From positions 1 through 44,371 of the forward strand of contig NZ_JAUG01000030.1 of the NCBI RefSeq assembly GCF_000708285.2: 44,371 nt of DNA, read 5' to 3'. Position 1 is the stretch's first letter, and every line of letters begins with the position of its first letter. Source of the DNA: Pedobacter borealis DSM 19626 (lineage in GTDB: Bacteria > Bacteroidota > Bacteroidia > Sphingobacteriales > Sphingobacteriaceae). Below, piece by piece: positions 14,730 to 23,640 of this stretch. Both the position numbers and the translations under genes were made by a program. The notes under the pieces were generated by a model. The model was not told the origin of the DNA, did no database searches, and saw nothing but the letters and a program-made list of their open reading frames with translations.

Positions 14730-16997
14730 TTATTTACTGATTGAAAATGGTTTATCTTCTTCTAGTAACCCTCTATTTAACGAAGGTTTAACATTCATCT
14801 CTAATTTTAACACCCCTCCTTTTAACAAATCGCTATGGTTTATAAAATTTTTGGTATAATTTTTACCATTTAAGCTTGCCGATTTTATATAAACATTGGC
14901 AGCATTATTGGCGGGTGCCTCAATCACGAATTTTTTGCCGTTTTCTAAATTAATAGTCGTTTTTTTAAACATTGGGCTTCCTAAAACGTACTCCCCAGTA
15001 CCTGGCGTTACGCTGTAAAACCCTAGTGCGCTTAAAACATACCACGAAGAAGTTTGCCCCTGGTCTTCATCTCCAGGATAACCATTTTCTGTTGCATCGT
15101 ACAGTTTATGCATCACCTTACGGGCGTAAAATTGTGCTTTCCAGGGCTGGTTGGCGTAATTATATAAATAAACCATATGCTGTATGGGTTGATTTCCGTG
15201 TGCATATTGTCCCATGTTGGCCATTACCATTTCGGTCATTTCATGGATCATCCCGCCATACGAACCCACATTTACTTTATTAGGTTCGCTGAAAACAGAA
15301 TCGAGCTTGGCGATAAAATTGTTCTTCCCTCCCATCAGATTAATTAAACCTTTGGTATCTTGAAAAACTGACCATTGCCAATGCCAGGCATTTCCTTCGG
15401 TGAACGGGCCTCCCCATTCCGTTGGGTCGAAATTTGGCGACCATTTTCCCTCTGCGTTCCTACCCCTCATAAAACGGGTAGAAGGATCATAAACATTTTT
15501 ATAATTGAACATGGGTTTCTCAAAAACCTTCATATAATGCTTATCTCCAATCATTTCTGCCAAATGGTAAGCGCAATAGTCATCGTACGCATACTCTAGT
15601 GTTTTGGCTGTAGCTTCTCTGTATTTTGGGTAAGGCACATAACCCAATTGATTATATTCTGTTACACCATCCCTACCATTTGCAGGGCCCCAAGGCCCCT
15701 TGTTCATTGCTTCGTGATAATAAGCCTCCAACGCCTTTTTCGGATCAAACGTTCTGATTCCTTTTGCCCAGGCATCGGTTAACAAAGAAATAGCGTGGTT
15801 ACCAATCATACTTCCAGCTTCGCTGGGAAAAGACCACGATGGCAACCAACCACATTGCTCATAGGCATCGAGCATGGCCTGCATATAACGACCGTGCATT
15901 TCTGGCTGCACCAGTGTGTTTAGTGGAAATTGCGCACGGAAGGTATCCCAGAAACCCGTATCGGTAAACATATATCCATCATGCACTTTACCGTCATACG
16001 GACTAAAGTAATATGGTTTTCCGGCTTCATTTATTTCATAAAACTTTCTGGAGAACAGGCTTGCCCTAAAAAAGCAAGAATAAAAAGTTTCCATATCTGC
16101 TTTAGATCCGCCTTCTACTTCTATCTTACCAAGCGATTTATTCCACACTGCAGCAGCATGGGCTTTGGTATCTTCTAAAGTCTTATCATTGCCCAGCTCT
16201 CTTTTTAAATTGAGTTCGGCCTGTTGTAAACTGATATAAGACGAAGCTGTTTTTACCTGTACTTTTGTCCCAGATTCGAACTGTACAAATGCACCTTTTC
16301 CCAATCCTTCAGCTGAAATAGAATCTTTTGCAATGGTATTACGTTTATTCTCCCAAGTACCGTAAGACTTAATCGGTTGATCGAACTGGATAACGAAATA
16401 ACTTTTCCAACCTCTTTTAAAACCTTCGCCATTGTTTACCCAGCCCGTTATTTTATTTTCTTTAGGATAGATCTGAACACCACTTAATCTGTTGTATCCG
16501 TCTAAAACTAAAAAGCTTCTTTTGCCTTTTGGATAGCTGAACCTGAGGTGTGCGCCACGTGCTGATGGTGAAATTTCGGTGATAATATCATTTTCGAATG
16601 TTACCTTATAATAGTTTGGTTTAGCAATCTCGTCCTGATGACTAAATTTAGTTTCGCGTTTATCTTCATTTACTATCAGTTCATCAACCATTGGCATTAA
16701 AGAAAATACCGCATAGTCTCTCGTCCACGAACTGCATTGATGCGCTTGCTGAAAGCCTCTGATTTTATCTTTAAAATATTGATATTTCCAACCATCGCCA
16801 TTTCTACCGGTTTGGGGTGTCCAGGTGTGCATGCCAAATGGCAGTGCCGTTGTTGGATAGGTATTCCCCCTGGTAAGTTCGTGCTTAGAATTTGTGCCCT
16901 GAAGTGTGTTAACGTAGTGAACCCAATCTTTCTGCTGCGCCAGTAAACTTTTGGCAGCAAGGCAGCATAAAATGGATGCGATTAATTTAAATTTCAT
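14730..16997 (-). CDS. GH92 alpha-mannosidase (first of two paralogues)
   Basis: The 755-residue secreted protein (signal peptide 1-20) carries the same GH92 motifs as the paralogue at 10410: NTYPTTALPFGMHTWTPQTG, DTGFWDTFRAQFPL, HGNQPIQHM and GDEDQGQTSSWYV, with Asp643 and Asp645 as the likely base pair. The two copies are clearly diverged outside the motifs, so different linkage or context preferences are likely. It sits between the DUF4965 gene (109-base gap) and the ROK gene. Confidence 0.95.
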   Translation of the reverse strand: MKFKLIASILCCLAAKSLLAQQKDWVHYVNTLQGTNSKHELTRGNTYPTTALPFGMHTWTPQTGRNGDGWKYQYFKDKIRGFQQAHQCSSWTRDYAVFSLMPMVDELIVNEDKRETKFSHQDEIAKPNYYKVTFENDIITEISPSARGAHLRFSYPKGKRSFLVLDGYNRLSGVQIYPKENKITGWVNNGEGFKRGWKSYFVIQFDQPIKSYGTWENKRNTIAKDSISAEGLGKGAFVQFESGTKVQVKTASSYISLQQAELNLKRELGNDKTLEDTKAHAAAVWNKSLGKIEVEGGSKADMETFYSCFFRASLFSRKFYEINEAGKPYYFSPYDGKVHDGYMFTDTGFWDTFRAQFPLNTLVQPEMHGRYMQAMLDAYEQCGWLPSWSFPSEAGSMIGNHAISLLTDAWAKGIRTFDPKKALEAYYHEAMNKGPWGPANGRDGVTEYNQLGYVPYPKYREATAKTLEYAYDDYCAYHLAEMIGDKHYMKVFEKPMFNYKNVYDPSTRFMRGRNAEGKWSPNFDPTEWGGPFTEGNAWHWQWSVFQDTKGLINLMGGKNNFIAKLDSVFSEPNKVNVGSYGGMIHEMTEMVMANMGQYAHGNQPIQHMVYLYNYANQPWKAQFYARKVMHKLYDATENGYPGDEDQGQTSSWYVLSALGFYSVTPGTGEYVLGSPMFKKTTINLENGKKFVIEAPANNAANVYIKSASLNGKNYTKNFINHSDLLKGGVLKLEMNVKPSLNRGLLEEDKPFSISK

Positions 16998-17106
16998 TTG
17001 TTTGTGTGTTTATTCTTTCCGGCTGATATAACCAAAACCAGGCTGTGTATTAAAAAAAGCAGCATTTGCGAGCGCAGTTTTGAGCTTACAAACGCTGATG
17101 ATATGG

Positions 17107-19551
17107 TTATTTAATATTCCATTTATCGGCTAACATTTTGATGAAATAACCGCCAACAACACTTCTCGCCTGAAAGCCTGTCATTTTCCCATTGGTAGTT
17201 TCATGCCAGTCGCTCAATGGCACCTTACTCTCCGTTTCGGTTGCAAAACGATATATCGGACTTACAAATTTTTGAAAATCGGCTTGGTTATCAGCCAAGG
17301 TAGCTGTCCACATAATCCAGTCAGATTTGGTGTAAGTTCTACGGCTGTCCAATGGTAATCCGAAATCTTTTTGTTTGGTTAAATAAAAGTTAATTTCCTT
17401 TTTGTACACTTCTTTAGGAAAAAGATCAAGTTTTAAAAGTTTGTCCCAAACGAGGTTGTACTTCTGGCTCCAGGTATTTTTATCATTAAAAGTTAAAGCG
17501 TAATGATCGCCATCATCGGCAAGTTTCATCCAGTTCTGGGCCATCTGTAAGGCCGCTGTTCTATATTTTGTAGCTATATCGGCCTTGCCTAATAATTGGG
17601 CCATTTGTGCGTAAGCGCCTAAAGCTACAATGGCTTTTACCGATAAATTCGCATTCCGGGCCAAATGGCCAGCAAAATCGTCCGTACATAATTGATTGGC
17701 CGGATCGAAACCTTCCCTTAGCAGGTAGTTTGCCCATACAGACATTACCTCCCAATGTTTCTCGGCATACTTTGCATTTCCTTCTGCTTTGGTTATGGCA
17801 GCTGTTAAGATGATCATATTGCCGGCTTCTTCTACAGGCATATCTTCGCCATAGGTTTGGCCGTTGGCTAAAGGATAAGTACCTAAATCGTGTGCTGCAA
17901 ATGGTTTCTTCCATTTTCCGCTTTCTGAGTAATAGAAAATGCCATTCAACATTCCTTTTAGCAATTCGGGATTGTACACTAAAAATTGTGGTGCTGATGG
18001 ATAAGTTACATCCACTGTATTGATTGATCCATTACTAAAATTTTCTTTCGATAGGAACAGGATATCGCCATTTGGTGCGTATACAATTTTGTGCGCCGCA
18101 ATAGCCTGTCTATAAGCGAATTTACACATATCTGCATATTCTTTACCACCTGCTTTTTCGGCATCGGTGTATAGTTTGGCATCAAAAATGGCACACTTGG
18201 TTTTTAATGAAGGGTATTGAGCATTCGCCTCGGCAAGCTGATCTTCGAATTGCTGTGAACCAGTCTGTCGCCAAACGGGCTGTAGCTTTTCGCCAAAGTA
18301 TTCAACTGATTTTAGGTCATCGTAGCCCAACATCATATATTTATCTACCGGGCTTGAAGAAACCGAACCAAAAGGAATAATACTGCTTAGGTTCAGGCTT
18401 TTCGAATTTAAAACCTCTGTTTGTATAGGGTATTTGGAATCGACGAAACTTTTTAAGCTTTCGTTCTGCGTACTAATAAATTGAGTGGCATTAAACCTGG
18501 CGGGTACGGCTACGTATAAATAGCCCCAATCGATACGCAAATCATCGCCCCGTTTCTTTAATACTGGCTGTTCTACAGTCCCTGTTTTTAAGATGGAGAG
18601 ATTGTTTTTCGAACGCTTCCACGCCGATACACTTTGGTTTGGTGTATTTACAGCTAGATTTGATGATGCGCCAAAGAAAATATCAACACTATGCGGCTTG
18701 GCATCAGTAGATTTTACGGTATAATTGATATAACTGATTGGCCTGGCGGTTAATTTAATATCATTGAGTAATAATGGAGAGGTAAAAGCTACCTGTAGTT
18801 CTACATGGCCACAGCTAAAAGTATATTTGGTAGTGGTAGCTTGAATGGATACATTGGTTTGAGTGACGGGAGCAATTTTTACATTGTCTGCATCTTCTTC
18901 TACAATCCCGGCATCTAAATGCCTGCCACCAGCTGTATTTTTACAATGTATGGCCAATACATTTTTTCCTGTTTTTAAGATTCCGTCTTCAATTGGCACA
19001 TAAATATAATCAGAAACCCATCCATTCTTTTTGTAAATTATTTTACCGTTTAAATAAACAATTACATTATCGTCATGATTGAGTTTAAGGTATTTTTTTG
19101 AGGCCGATACATTGTCTACATCGAAGGTCCTTCTAAAATAAAGATCGTCGCTATTCCATTTTGTTTTGGCAGAATTATCGTCTCCAAAAGGGGCTTCGGC
19201 TTTTTTCCAGCTATTATTGTTATAACTGTTATTTTCCCAACCTGCTGCAGGTGTATCGAAACTGTAGCTGGCCTGGTATTTTAAAACATCGGCAGCCGGG
19301 AGTATTTCTTTAAAGGTTTTGCTTTCTTCGCCTAAAAACCGATAAAACTTACCATCTACTTTTATAATGCCCAGTAAAGATTGCTCCTTGCCCGTCCAAT
19401 GTTTAGTTACCGATTGGTTAAGCCCATCGTTGAAAGACCAAATACTAAAATATGCATCATGTGTAATTAACGGATATGCGGGTGCCTTATCTTGTGCTTT
19501 TGTAATTAAATTAAAAAAAAGACAAAGTGCTACTAAAGAAAATTTTCTCAT
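17107..19551 (-). CDS. Secreted DUF4965/DUF1793 glutaminase-like protein with inserted jelly-roll domain
   Basis: I place the start at 19551 (MRKFSLVALCLFF), giving 814 residues with a clean signal peptide. A longer frame to 19596 would read through an operator palindrome and lose the signal peptide. In order there is a DUF4964-like start (about 20-80), a galactose-binding-like jelly roll (about 95-220, LYFRRTFDVDN and VYLNGKIIYKKNGW), a DUF5127-like part (about 225-460), and DUF4965 plus DUF1793 (about 465-810). The family is annotated from fungal glutaminase A, but its place in glycan loci suggests a glycan-active (alpha/alpha)6-barrel enzyme. It is the first gene of the upper block, behind two operator palindromes. 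Confidence 0.85.
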   Translation of the reverse strand: MRKFSLVALCLFFNLITKAQDKAPAYPLITHDAYFSIWSFNDGLNQSVTKHWTGKEQSLLGIIKVDGKFYRFLGEESKTFKEILPAADVLKYQASYSFDTPAAGWENNSYNNNSWKKAEAPFGDDNSAKTKWNSDDLYFRRTFDVDNVSASKKYLKLNHDDNVIVYLNGKIIYKKNGWVSDYIYVPIEDGILKTGKNVLAIHCKNTAGGRHLDAGIVEEDADNVKIAPVTQTNVSIQATTTKYTFSCGHVELQVAFTSPLLLNDIKLTARPISYINYTVKSTDAKPHSVDIFFGASSNLAVNTPNQSVSAWKRSKNNLSILKTGTVEQPVLKKRGDDLRIDWGYLYVAVPARFNATQFISTQNESLKSFVDSKYPIQTEVLNSKSLNLSSIIPFGSVSSSPVDKYMMLGYDDLKSVEYFGEKLQPVWRQTGSQQFEDQLAEANAQYPSLKTKCAIFDAKLYTDAEKAGGKEYADMCKFAYRQAIAAHKIVYAPNGDILFLSKENFSNGSINTVDVTYPSAPQFLVYNPELLKGMLNGIFYYSESGKWKKPFAAHDLGTYPLANGQTYGEDMPVEEAGNMIILTAAITKAEGNAKYAEKHWEVMSVWANYLLREGFDPANQLCTDDFAGHLARNANLSVKAIVALGAYAQMAQLLGKADIATKYRTAALQMAQNWMKLADDGDHYALTFNDKNTWSQKYNLVWDKLLKLDLFPKEVYKKEINFYLTKQKDFGLPLDSRRTYTKSDWIMWTATLADNQADFQKFVSPIYRFATETESKVPLSDWHETTNGKMTGFQARSVVGGYFIKMLADKWNIK

Positions 19552-19579
19552 AATTAATATTTGGTTTTCATTGCAGTTC

Positions 19580-19593
19580 ATAAAACGTTTTAC
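19580..19593. promoter_or_regulatory. LacI-type operator next to the DUF4965 gene start
   Basis: ATAAAACGTTTTAC contains the perfect TAAAACGTTTTA core and matches the full 14-base palindrome at 13 positions. It ends 29 bases before the chosen ATG at 19551, a position where bound repressor would block the promoter or early transcript. Confidence 0.75.
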
Positions 19594-19685
19594 CATTTAT
19601 CGGCTAAATATCTTATGCCTGGCTTAAATAAGCTGCGAAAGATTATGCTGGTTTAAATTGAGTTTTATAGTTGTAAAAGGCTGAA

Positions 19686-19705
19686 CTAGTAAAACGTTTT
19701 ACTAG
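19686..19705. promoter_or_regulatory. Perfect 20 bp operator palindrome
   Basis: CTAGTAAAACGTTTTACTAG is a perfect 20-base palindrome with the central CG typical of LacI-family operators. It lies between the lacI-type gene and the DUF4965 gene, 106 bases from the site at 19580-19593. It is the strongest of the set. Confidence 0.85.
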
Positions 19706-19768
19706 CTCAATAATAGAGAAATAAAAACCATATTAAAACAGCCTAACGTAACATTTAAGTTACCTAAT

Positions 19769-20773
19769 TTAATTCCTGATAATTAATTTAGCTGGAATAA
19801 TGATCTCTTGGTTCTCCACTTTAGTTTTGGTCGATAGCTGTTTAAGAATTAGCTTAATTACATTTTCTGCAATTTCTTCGAGTGGTTGTTGAACTGTTGA
19901 AATACGAGGCGTGTGCAGTTCGAAAGCTTCATGATCATCGTATGCAATAACAGCAAAGTCGTCGCCTATTTTCTTATTGATCTTTTTCAACACTTTTAAG
20001 CCACTAATTGCCAAATAATTGGTTGCAAATAATACTGCGTCAATTTTTTTATTTTCGAAGAGTTCTTTAATCTGAGCAATGGTTTCGCTTTCTTCCTGAT
20101 TAAAATGGATCTTTAAAACCAGGTTCTCATCATACTTGATTCCGTTGTCTTCTAATGCTTTTTTATAGCCATCATAACGTTCTATTATCTGCTCTACATT
20201 GATATCAGTAGTAACCAAGGCAATGTTCTTTTTACCTTGATCGATAAAATGCTGTATTGATTCGTATGAAGCATTAAAATGATCGGCTCCAACGTAGCTG
20301 GCACTAATTTCCGGTAAATTTCTATCGAACAGGATTACCGGGTTTCCATCATCGAGAAGCATCTGAATATCTTCTTCTATTCCTTTTATTGGAGAAATGA
20401 TATAGGCATCAACTTTTCGCGATTTGAACATGTTGATCAGTTCCTTTGCTTTGTCGATGCTGTTTTCTGTACTGGAATAAATAATTTTATAACCTTTTTT
20501 ATAGGCTTTATCTTCAATTAACCTTGCAATCCTGGAGAAGAATGAATTGGAGATGTCTTCGATAATTAAGCCGATGATATTGGAGTTACCAGTTCTTAAG
20601 CTTCTTGCAATCTGATTAGGCTTATAACCGCTTTCTTCGATAATTTTTTCAACTTTCTCTATTACTGCTTCGCTTATCGATTTCTCTTTTGCTTTACCGT
20701 TAATAATGAATGAAACTGTGGTAATGGATACATTTGCTTTTACGGCTATATCTTTAATAGAAAGCGATTTCAT
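19769..20773 (-). CDS. LacI-family transcriptional regulator
   Basis: I take the ATG at 20773 (MKSLSIKDIA), giving 334 residues. The longer frame to 20800 adds nine residues unlike the family. Residues 1-60 form the helix-turn-helix (SIKDIAVKANVSITTVSFIING) and hinge (YKPNQIARSLRTG). The rest is a periplasmic-binding-like effector domain (NIIGLIIEDISNSFFSRIA, then VIAYDDHEAFELHTPRISTV). It should bind central-CG palindromes. The perfect palindrome at 19686-19705 lies 63 bases past its stop, before the gene it presumably controls. The inducer is probably a sugar, but this is not readable. Confidence 0.93.
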   Translation of the reverse strand: MKSLSIKDIAVKANVSITTVSFIINGKAKEKSISEAVIEKVEKIIEESGYKPNQIARSLRTGNSNIIGLIIEDISNSFFSRIARLIEDKAYKKGYKIIYSSTENSIDKAKELINMFKSRKVDAYIISPIKGIEEDIQMLLDDGNPVILFDRNLPEISASYVGADHFNASYESIQHFIDQGKKNIALVTTDINVEQIIERYDGYKKALEDNGIKYDENLVLKIHFNQEESETIAQIKELFENKKIDAVLFATNYLAISGLKVLKKINKKIGDDFAVIAYDDHEAFELHTPRISTVQQPLEEIAENVIKLILKQLSTKTKVENQEIIIPAKLIIRN

Positions 20774-20871
20774 CTGGTTGGATTTCTTTAAGTTAATCAA
20801 TTCAAAGCTAAATAAAAATTGCAGCTTTTAAATTTTTGCCCATTATAAAGACGCAATTTAACATTTTTTAT

Positions 20872-20885
20872 GTTAATCGTTTTAG
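20872..20885. promoter_or_regulatory. Weak operator-like site upstream of the lacI-type gene
   Basis: GTTAATCGTTTTAG matches the 14-base palindrome at 11 positions and lies 98 bases before the ATG at 20773. It may indicate autoregulation, but it could be chance in AT-rich DNA. Confidence 0.3.
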
Positions 20886-20935
20886 AAAGACTTGTTAAAG
20901 GATGGTGCAATGTAAATATGAAAGCTTAAAACAAC

Positions 20936-20960
20936 AAAAGGCGCCATTAAAGCGTCTTTT
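20936..20960 (-). terminator. Terminator of lpxB
   Basis: AAAAGGCGC (20936-20944) pairs with GCGTCTTTT (20952-20960), with one G-T pair. The minus-strand stem ends in U residues. It lies 42 bases past the lpxB stop. Confidence 0.65.
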
Positions 20961-21002
20961 GTATCAAAATTAATATCCTGTATAAGTAAATAAAGTTCAT
21001 CA

Positions 21003-22133
21003 TTAGGCCCCTCTATCCTGTTGAATTGTTTTGTGCAAATAGGTTATAATTAATCTGGCGGTTTTTGCCGAAGCGCCGGGTTTTCCCATGAGTAAAAGCA
21101 ACTCATCATAATGTTTTAACATCTCACTCCTGCCAGCTCCTGTTAAGATAATTTTGAATTCTTCATTCACTTTTTGGGTGTTACAATCTTCCTGGATAAG
21201 TTCGGTTACAATCTTCTTGTTTACAATAAGATTAACCAATGAAATAAACTTAATTTTCACCAACATCCGTGCAATGGCAATTGAAATGGTTCCGCCCTTA
21301 TAAACCACCACTTGTGGCACTTTAAACAAAGCAGTTTCTAGCGTAGCTGTTCCTGAAGCTACAATTGCAGCATGGGCATGGTGCAATAAATTATAGGTAC
21401 TATTAAAAAGCAGATGAACTTTTTTGTCTCCCGTAAACTGGCGATAATAACTTTCGGTAAAGGTTGGTGCGGCTGCTATGGCGAAAATATAATTGGGATG
21501 GTTTTCGGTAACGCTCAACATCACCGGCAATAAACGTTCTATTTCCTGCTTGCGGCTGCCTGGCAACAAGGCGATAATTTTTCCATCTCCCAATTGATGG
21601 TTTTCGCGAAAATTTAGATCTGGCGTAAATTGTGCAATTTCGTCTAATAATGGGTTGCCTACATAATCTACCTGCATGCCCCATTCTTTGTAGAAATCTA
21701 CTTCGAAAGGTAAGATGCAGAACATATGGTCGACAACCTTTTTGATTTTCAACACCCGTTTCTGGTTCCATGCCCAAACTTTAGGCGAAATATAATAACA
21801 TACTTTTATACCATTGGCCTTTGCAAACTCCGCAATTTTTAAATTAAACCCCGGAAAATCGATCAGGATCAGCACATCAGGCTTCCATTGTAAAATATCG
21901 TTCTTGCAGGCTTTAAGATTTCTGAAAATGGTCCTTAAATTTAGAATTACCTCGGTAAAGCCCATAAAAGCCATATCGGCATAGTGTTTAACCAACTCGC
22001 CACCTTCGGCCTGCATTTTATCACCCCCGAAATACCTGAACACAGCTTCGCCGTCCTCAGTTTTTAAGGCTTTCATTAAGTTGGCGCCATGTAAGTCGCC
22101 TGAGGCTTCTCCGGCTACGAGGTAGTATTTCAT
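21003..22133 (-). CDS. lpxB: Lipid-A-disaccharide synthase
   Basis: The 376-residue product is the normal length for this GT19 glycosyltransferase. It starts MKYYLVAGEASGDLHGANLM, the classic LpxB N-terminus, and contains FMGFTEVI, LIDFPGFNLK, YYISPKVWAW, LPGSRKQEI and ASGTATLETAL. It joins UDP-2,3-diacylglucosamine and lipid X to form lipid A disaccharide at the inner membrane. The order surE, small membrane protein, lpxB on the minus strand suggests a shared unit, although a palindromic repeat has entered just upstream. Confidence 0.97.
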   Translation of the reverse strand: MKYYLVAGEASGDLHGANLMKALKTEDGEAVFRYFGGDKMQAEGGELVKHYADMAFMGFTEVILNLRTIFRNLKACKNDILQWKPDVLILIDFPGFNLKIAEFAKANGIKVCYYISPKVWAWNQKRVLKIKKVVDHMFCILPFEVDFYKEWGMQVDYVGNPLLDEIAQFTPDLNFRENHQLGDGKIIALLPGSRKQEIERLLPVMLSVTENHPNYIFAIAAAPTFTESYYRQFTGDKKVHLLFNSTYNLLHHAHAAIVASGTATLETALFKVPQVVVYKGGTISIAIARMLVKIKFISLVNLIVNKKIVTELIQEDCNTQKVNEEFKIILTGAGRSEMLKHYDELLLLMGKPGASAKTARLIITYLHKTIQQDRGA

Positions 22134-22155
22134 TTTTATTATGTTATAACAAAAT

Positions 22156-22277
22156 CGTCATTGCGAGGAGGCACGACGAGGCAATCTTTTATGTTATTGT
22201 TTATCCCTTAATCTCGGTTGCCCTGAAAAGATTGCTTCACCCCAGCTCACAACCCTCTTCTTCAGTTCGCAATGACG
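22156..22277. repeat. REP-like palindromic repeat between the small membrane protein gene and lpxB
   Basis: Outer arms CGTCATTGCGA (22156-22166) and TCGCAATGACG (22267-22277) are perfect inverted repeats. Inner arms GCAATCTTTT and AAAAGATTGC pair too. It belongs to the same family as 4903-4997. Confidence 0.8.
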
Positions 22278-22287
22278 CCTGTTTTTT

Positions 22288-22560
22288 TCAAAAAACTTTG
22301 TAAGCAAAAAATACAAAAGCACACAAAAATGTTGCGGCCAGTATGCCCCTGCCAATATTTTCTTTATTGTATTTAAAAAAGTATTGCATGGTATAAGCAT
22401 TTATTGCAATACCACCAATATATAACAAATCTGCTTTGGCGAGGGAAGCAACATGAGTAATAATGTACCAGGCAATGGAACAAAATATTGCTGGCACAAG
22501 CAAACCAATGCCCAAACCTATCCATACAGAATTATTTAATCTTTTCAATCGATCAATCAT
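22288..22560 (-). CDS. Small membrane protein between surE and lpxB
   Basis: The 90-residue protein has three hydrophobic segments (about 12-32, 44-60 and 70-88). The first includes GLGIGLLVPAIFCSIAWYII and the last ends FLCAFVFFAYKVF. I do not recognise a named family. It starts 12 bases past the surE stop, so it is co-transcribed with surE. A role at the inner membrane is all that can be said. Confidence 0.75.
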   Translation of the reverse strand: MIDRLKRLNNSVWIGLGIGLLVPAIFCSIAWYIITHVASLAKADLLYIGGIAINAYTMQYFFKYNKENIGRGILAATFLCAFVFFAYKVF

Positions 22561-22572
22561 AATGGCAAGCGC

Positions 22573-23418
22573 TTAACCTAAATTAATGCCATCTGGCGCT
22601 GAAACTTTAGTGCTGGCACTTGTAGCTCTAGCAGCATTGTTGCCAATAAAATCCCAACTGTTTATTGCTTGTATCGCGTGATGTGCCGTTAAATCAAACT
22701 GGACCGGAACAATAGAAATATAATTGTTTTCCAATGCCCAAACATCGGTATCTTCTCCCTTGTCGAAATTTTCAAAAACACCGGTTAGCCAATAGTATGG
22801 TCGTTTGTAAGGATCAGTTCTTTCATCAAATTCTTCCATCCACTTTGCATTGGCCTGACGGCAAACTTTAACGCCTTTTAGGTGATCACCTTTTGGGAAA
22901 TTCACATTTAAAAGAGTTCCTTCTGGTAAACCATTCACCAAAACCTGCTCACAGATGTTTTTAATGTATTTTTTGGTATGACTAAAATCGGCATCAGCTG
23001 CAAAATCGTCTAATGAGAAACCAATAGATGGAATTTTTTCAATTGCGCCTTCTACTGCAGCAGACATGGTACCTGAATAAAGTACATTAATCGAATTATT
23101 TAGTCCATGGTTAATTCCTGAAACGCATAAATCAGGTTTTTTACCTTTAAAAATCTTATTTACAGCAATTTTAACGCAATCAACCGGGGTTCCACTGCAT
23201 TTATACATTTCTACACCTGCATAAAGATCAACCTTATCAAAACGGATCGGCTTACCTATGGTAATGGCATGTCCCATTCCACTCTGCGGACTATCTGGTG
23301 CAACCACCACTACATTGCCCAGCTCCTGCATTACTTCCATTAAATTCTTTATGCCCGTAGCTGTAATCCCGTCATCATTTACAACTAAAATATTTGGTTT
23401 TGTACCCTGCTTTGTCAT
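22573..23418 (-). CDS. surE: 5'/3'-nucleotidase SurE
   Basis: I choose the ATG at 23418 (MTKQGTKPNILVVNDDG), giving 281 residues; the longer frame to 23454 adds a non-conserved stretch. The SurE signatures are NILVVNDDGI (metal-binding Asp-Asp near the start), APDSPQSGMGHAIT, SGTPVDCVK and SGINHGLNNSINVLYSGTMSAAVEG. The enzyme is a metal-dependent nucleoside monophosphate phosphatase of the cytosol, linked to survival in stationary phase in other bacteria. It leads the unit with the small membrane protein and probably lpxB. Confidence 0.96.
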   Translation of the reverse strand: MTKQGTKPNILVVNDDGITATGIKNLMEVMQELGNVVVVAPDSPQSGMGHAITIGKPIRFDKVDLYAGVEMYKCSGTPVDCVKIAVNKIFKGKKPDLCVSGINHGLNNSINVLYSGTMSAAVEGAIEKIPSIGFSLDDFAADADFSHTKKYIKNICEQVLVNGLPEGTLLNVNFPKGDHLKGVKVCRQANAKWMEEFDERTDPYKRPYYWLTGVFENFDKGEDTDVWALENNYISIVPVQFDLTAHHAIQAINSWDFIGNNAARATSASTKVSAPDGINLG

Positions 23419-23541
23419 GCCGGTAAAAATACAGATTATAAATTCAAGGCACAATAAGCCATGATTTATATTCTAAAATCATTTATTCCTAGGTTTTTAG
23501 TTTTGAAATCAAAATTATTTCATTCCCTGCCAGAAAGCATA

Positions 23542-23549
23542 TATATTTG
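23542..23549 (+). promoter_or_regulatory. Candidate -7 box of the M16 peptidase gene
   Basis: TATATTTG matches TAnnTTTG and lies 91 bases before the ATG at 23641. The -33 region is only a weak match (TTTC about 20 bases upstream). Confidence 0.35.
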
Positions 23550-23640
23550 GATAAATAACTTATTAAAAATGAAGGCTGTATTTGAGGTCATGCTTAAACC
23601 AACAGGTACACACTCATTATCATAAACCAAAACCAATTCA

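Noticed and set aside
19552..19596. 15-residue N-terminal extension of the DUF4965 protein
   Set aside because: It would encode the operator palindrome at 19580-19593 and place a signal peptide inside the protein. The ATG at 19551 gives a clean signal peptide.
22194..22400. 68-codon minus-strand frame overlapping the small membrane protein gene
   Set aside because: It runs through the REP-like repeat and out of frame across a better-supported gene.
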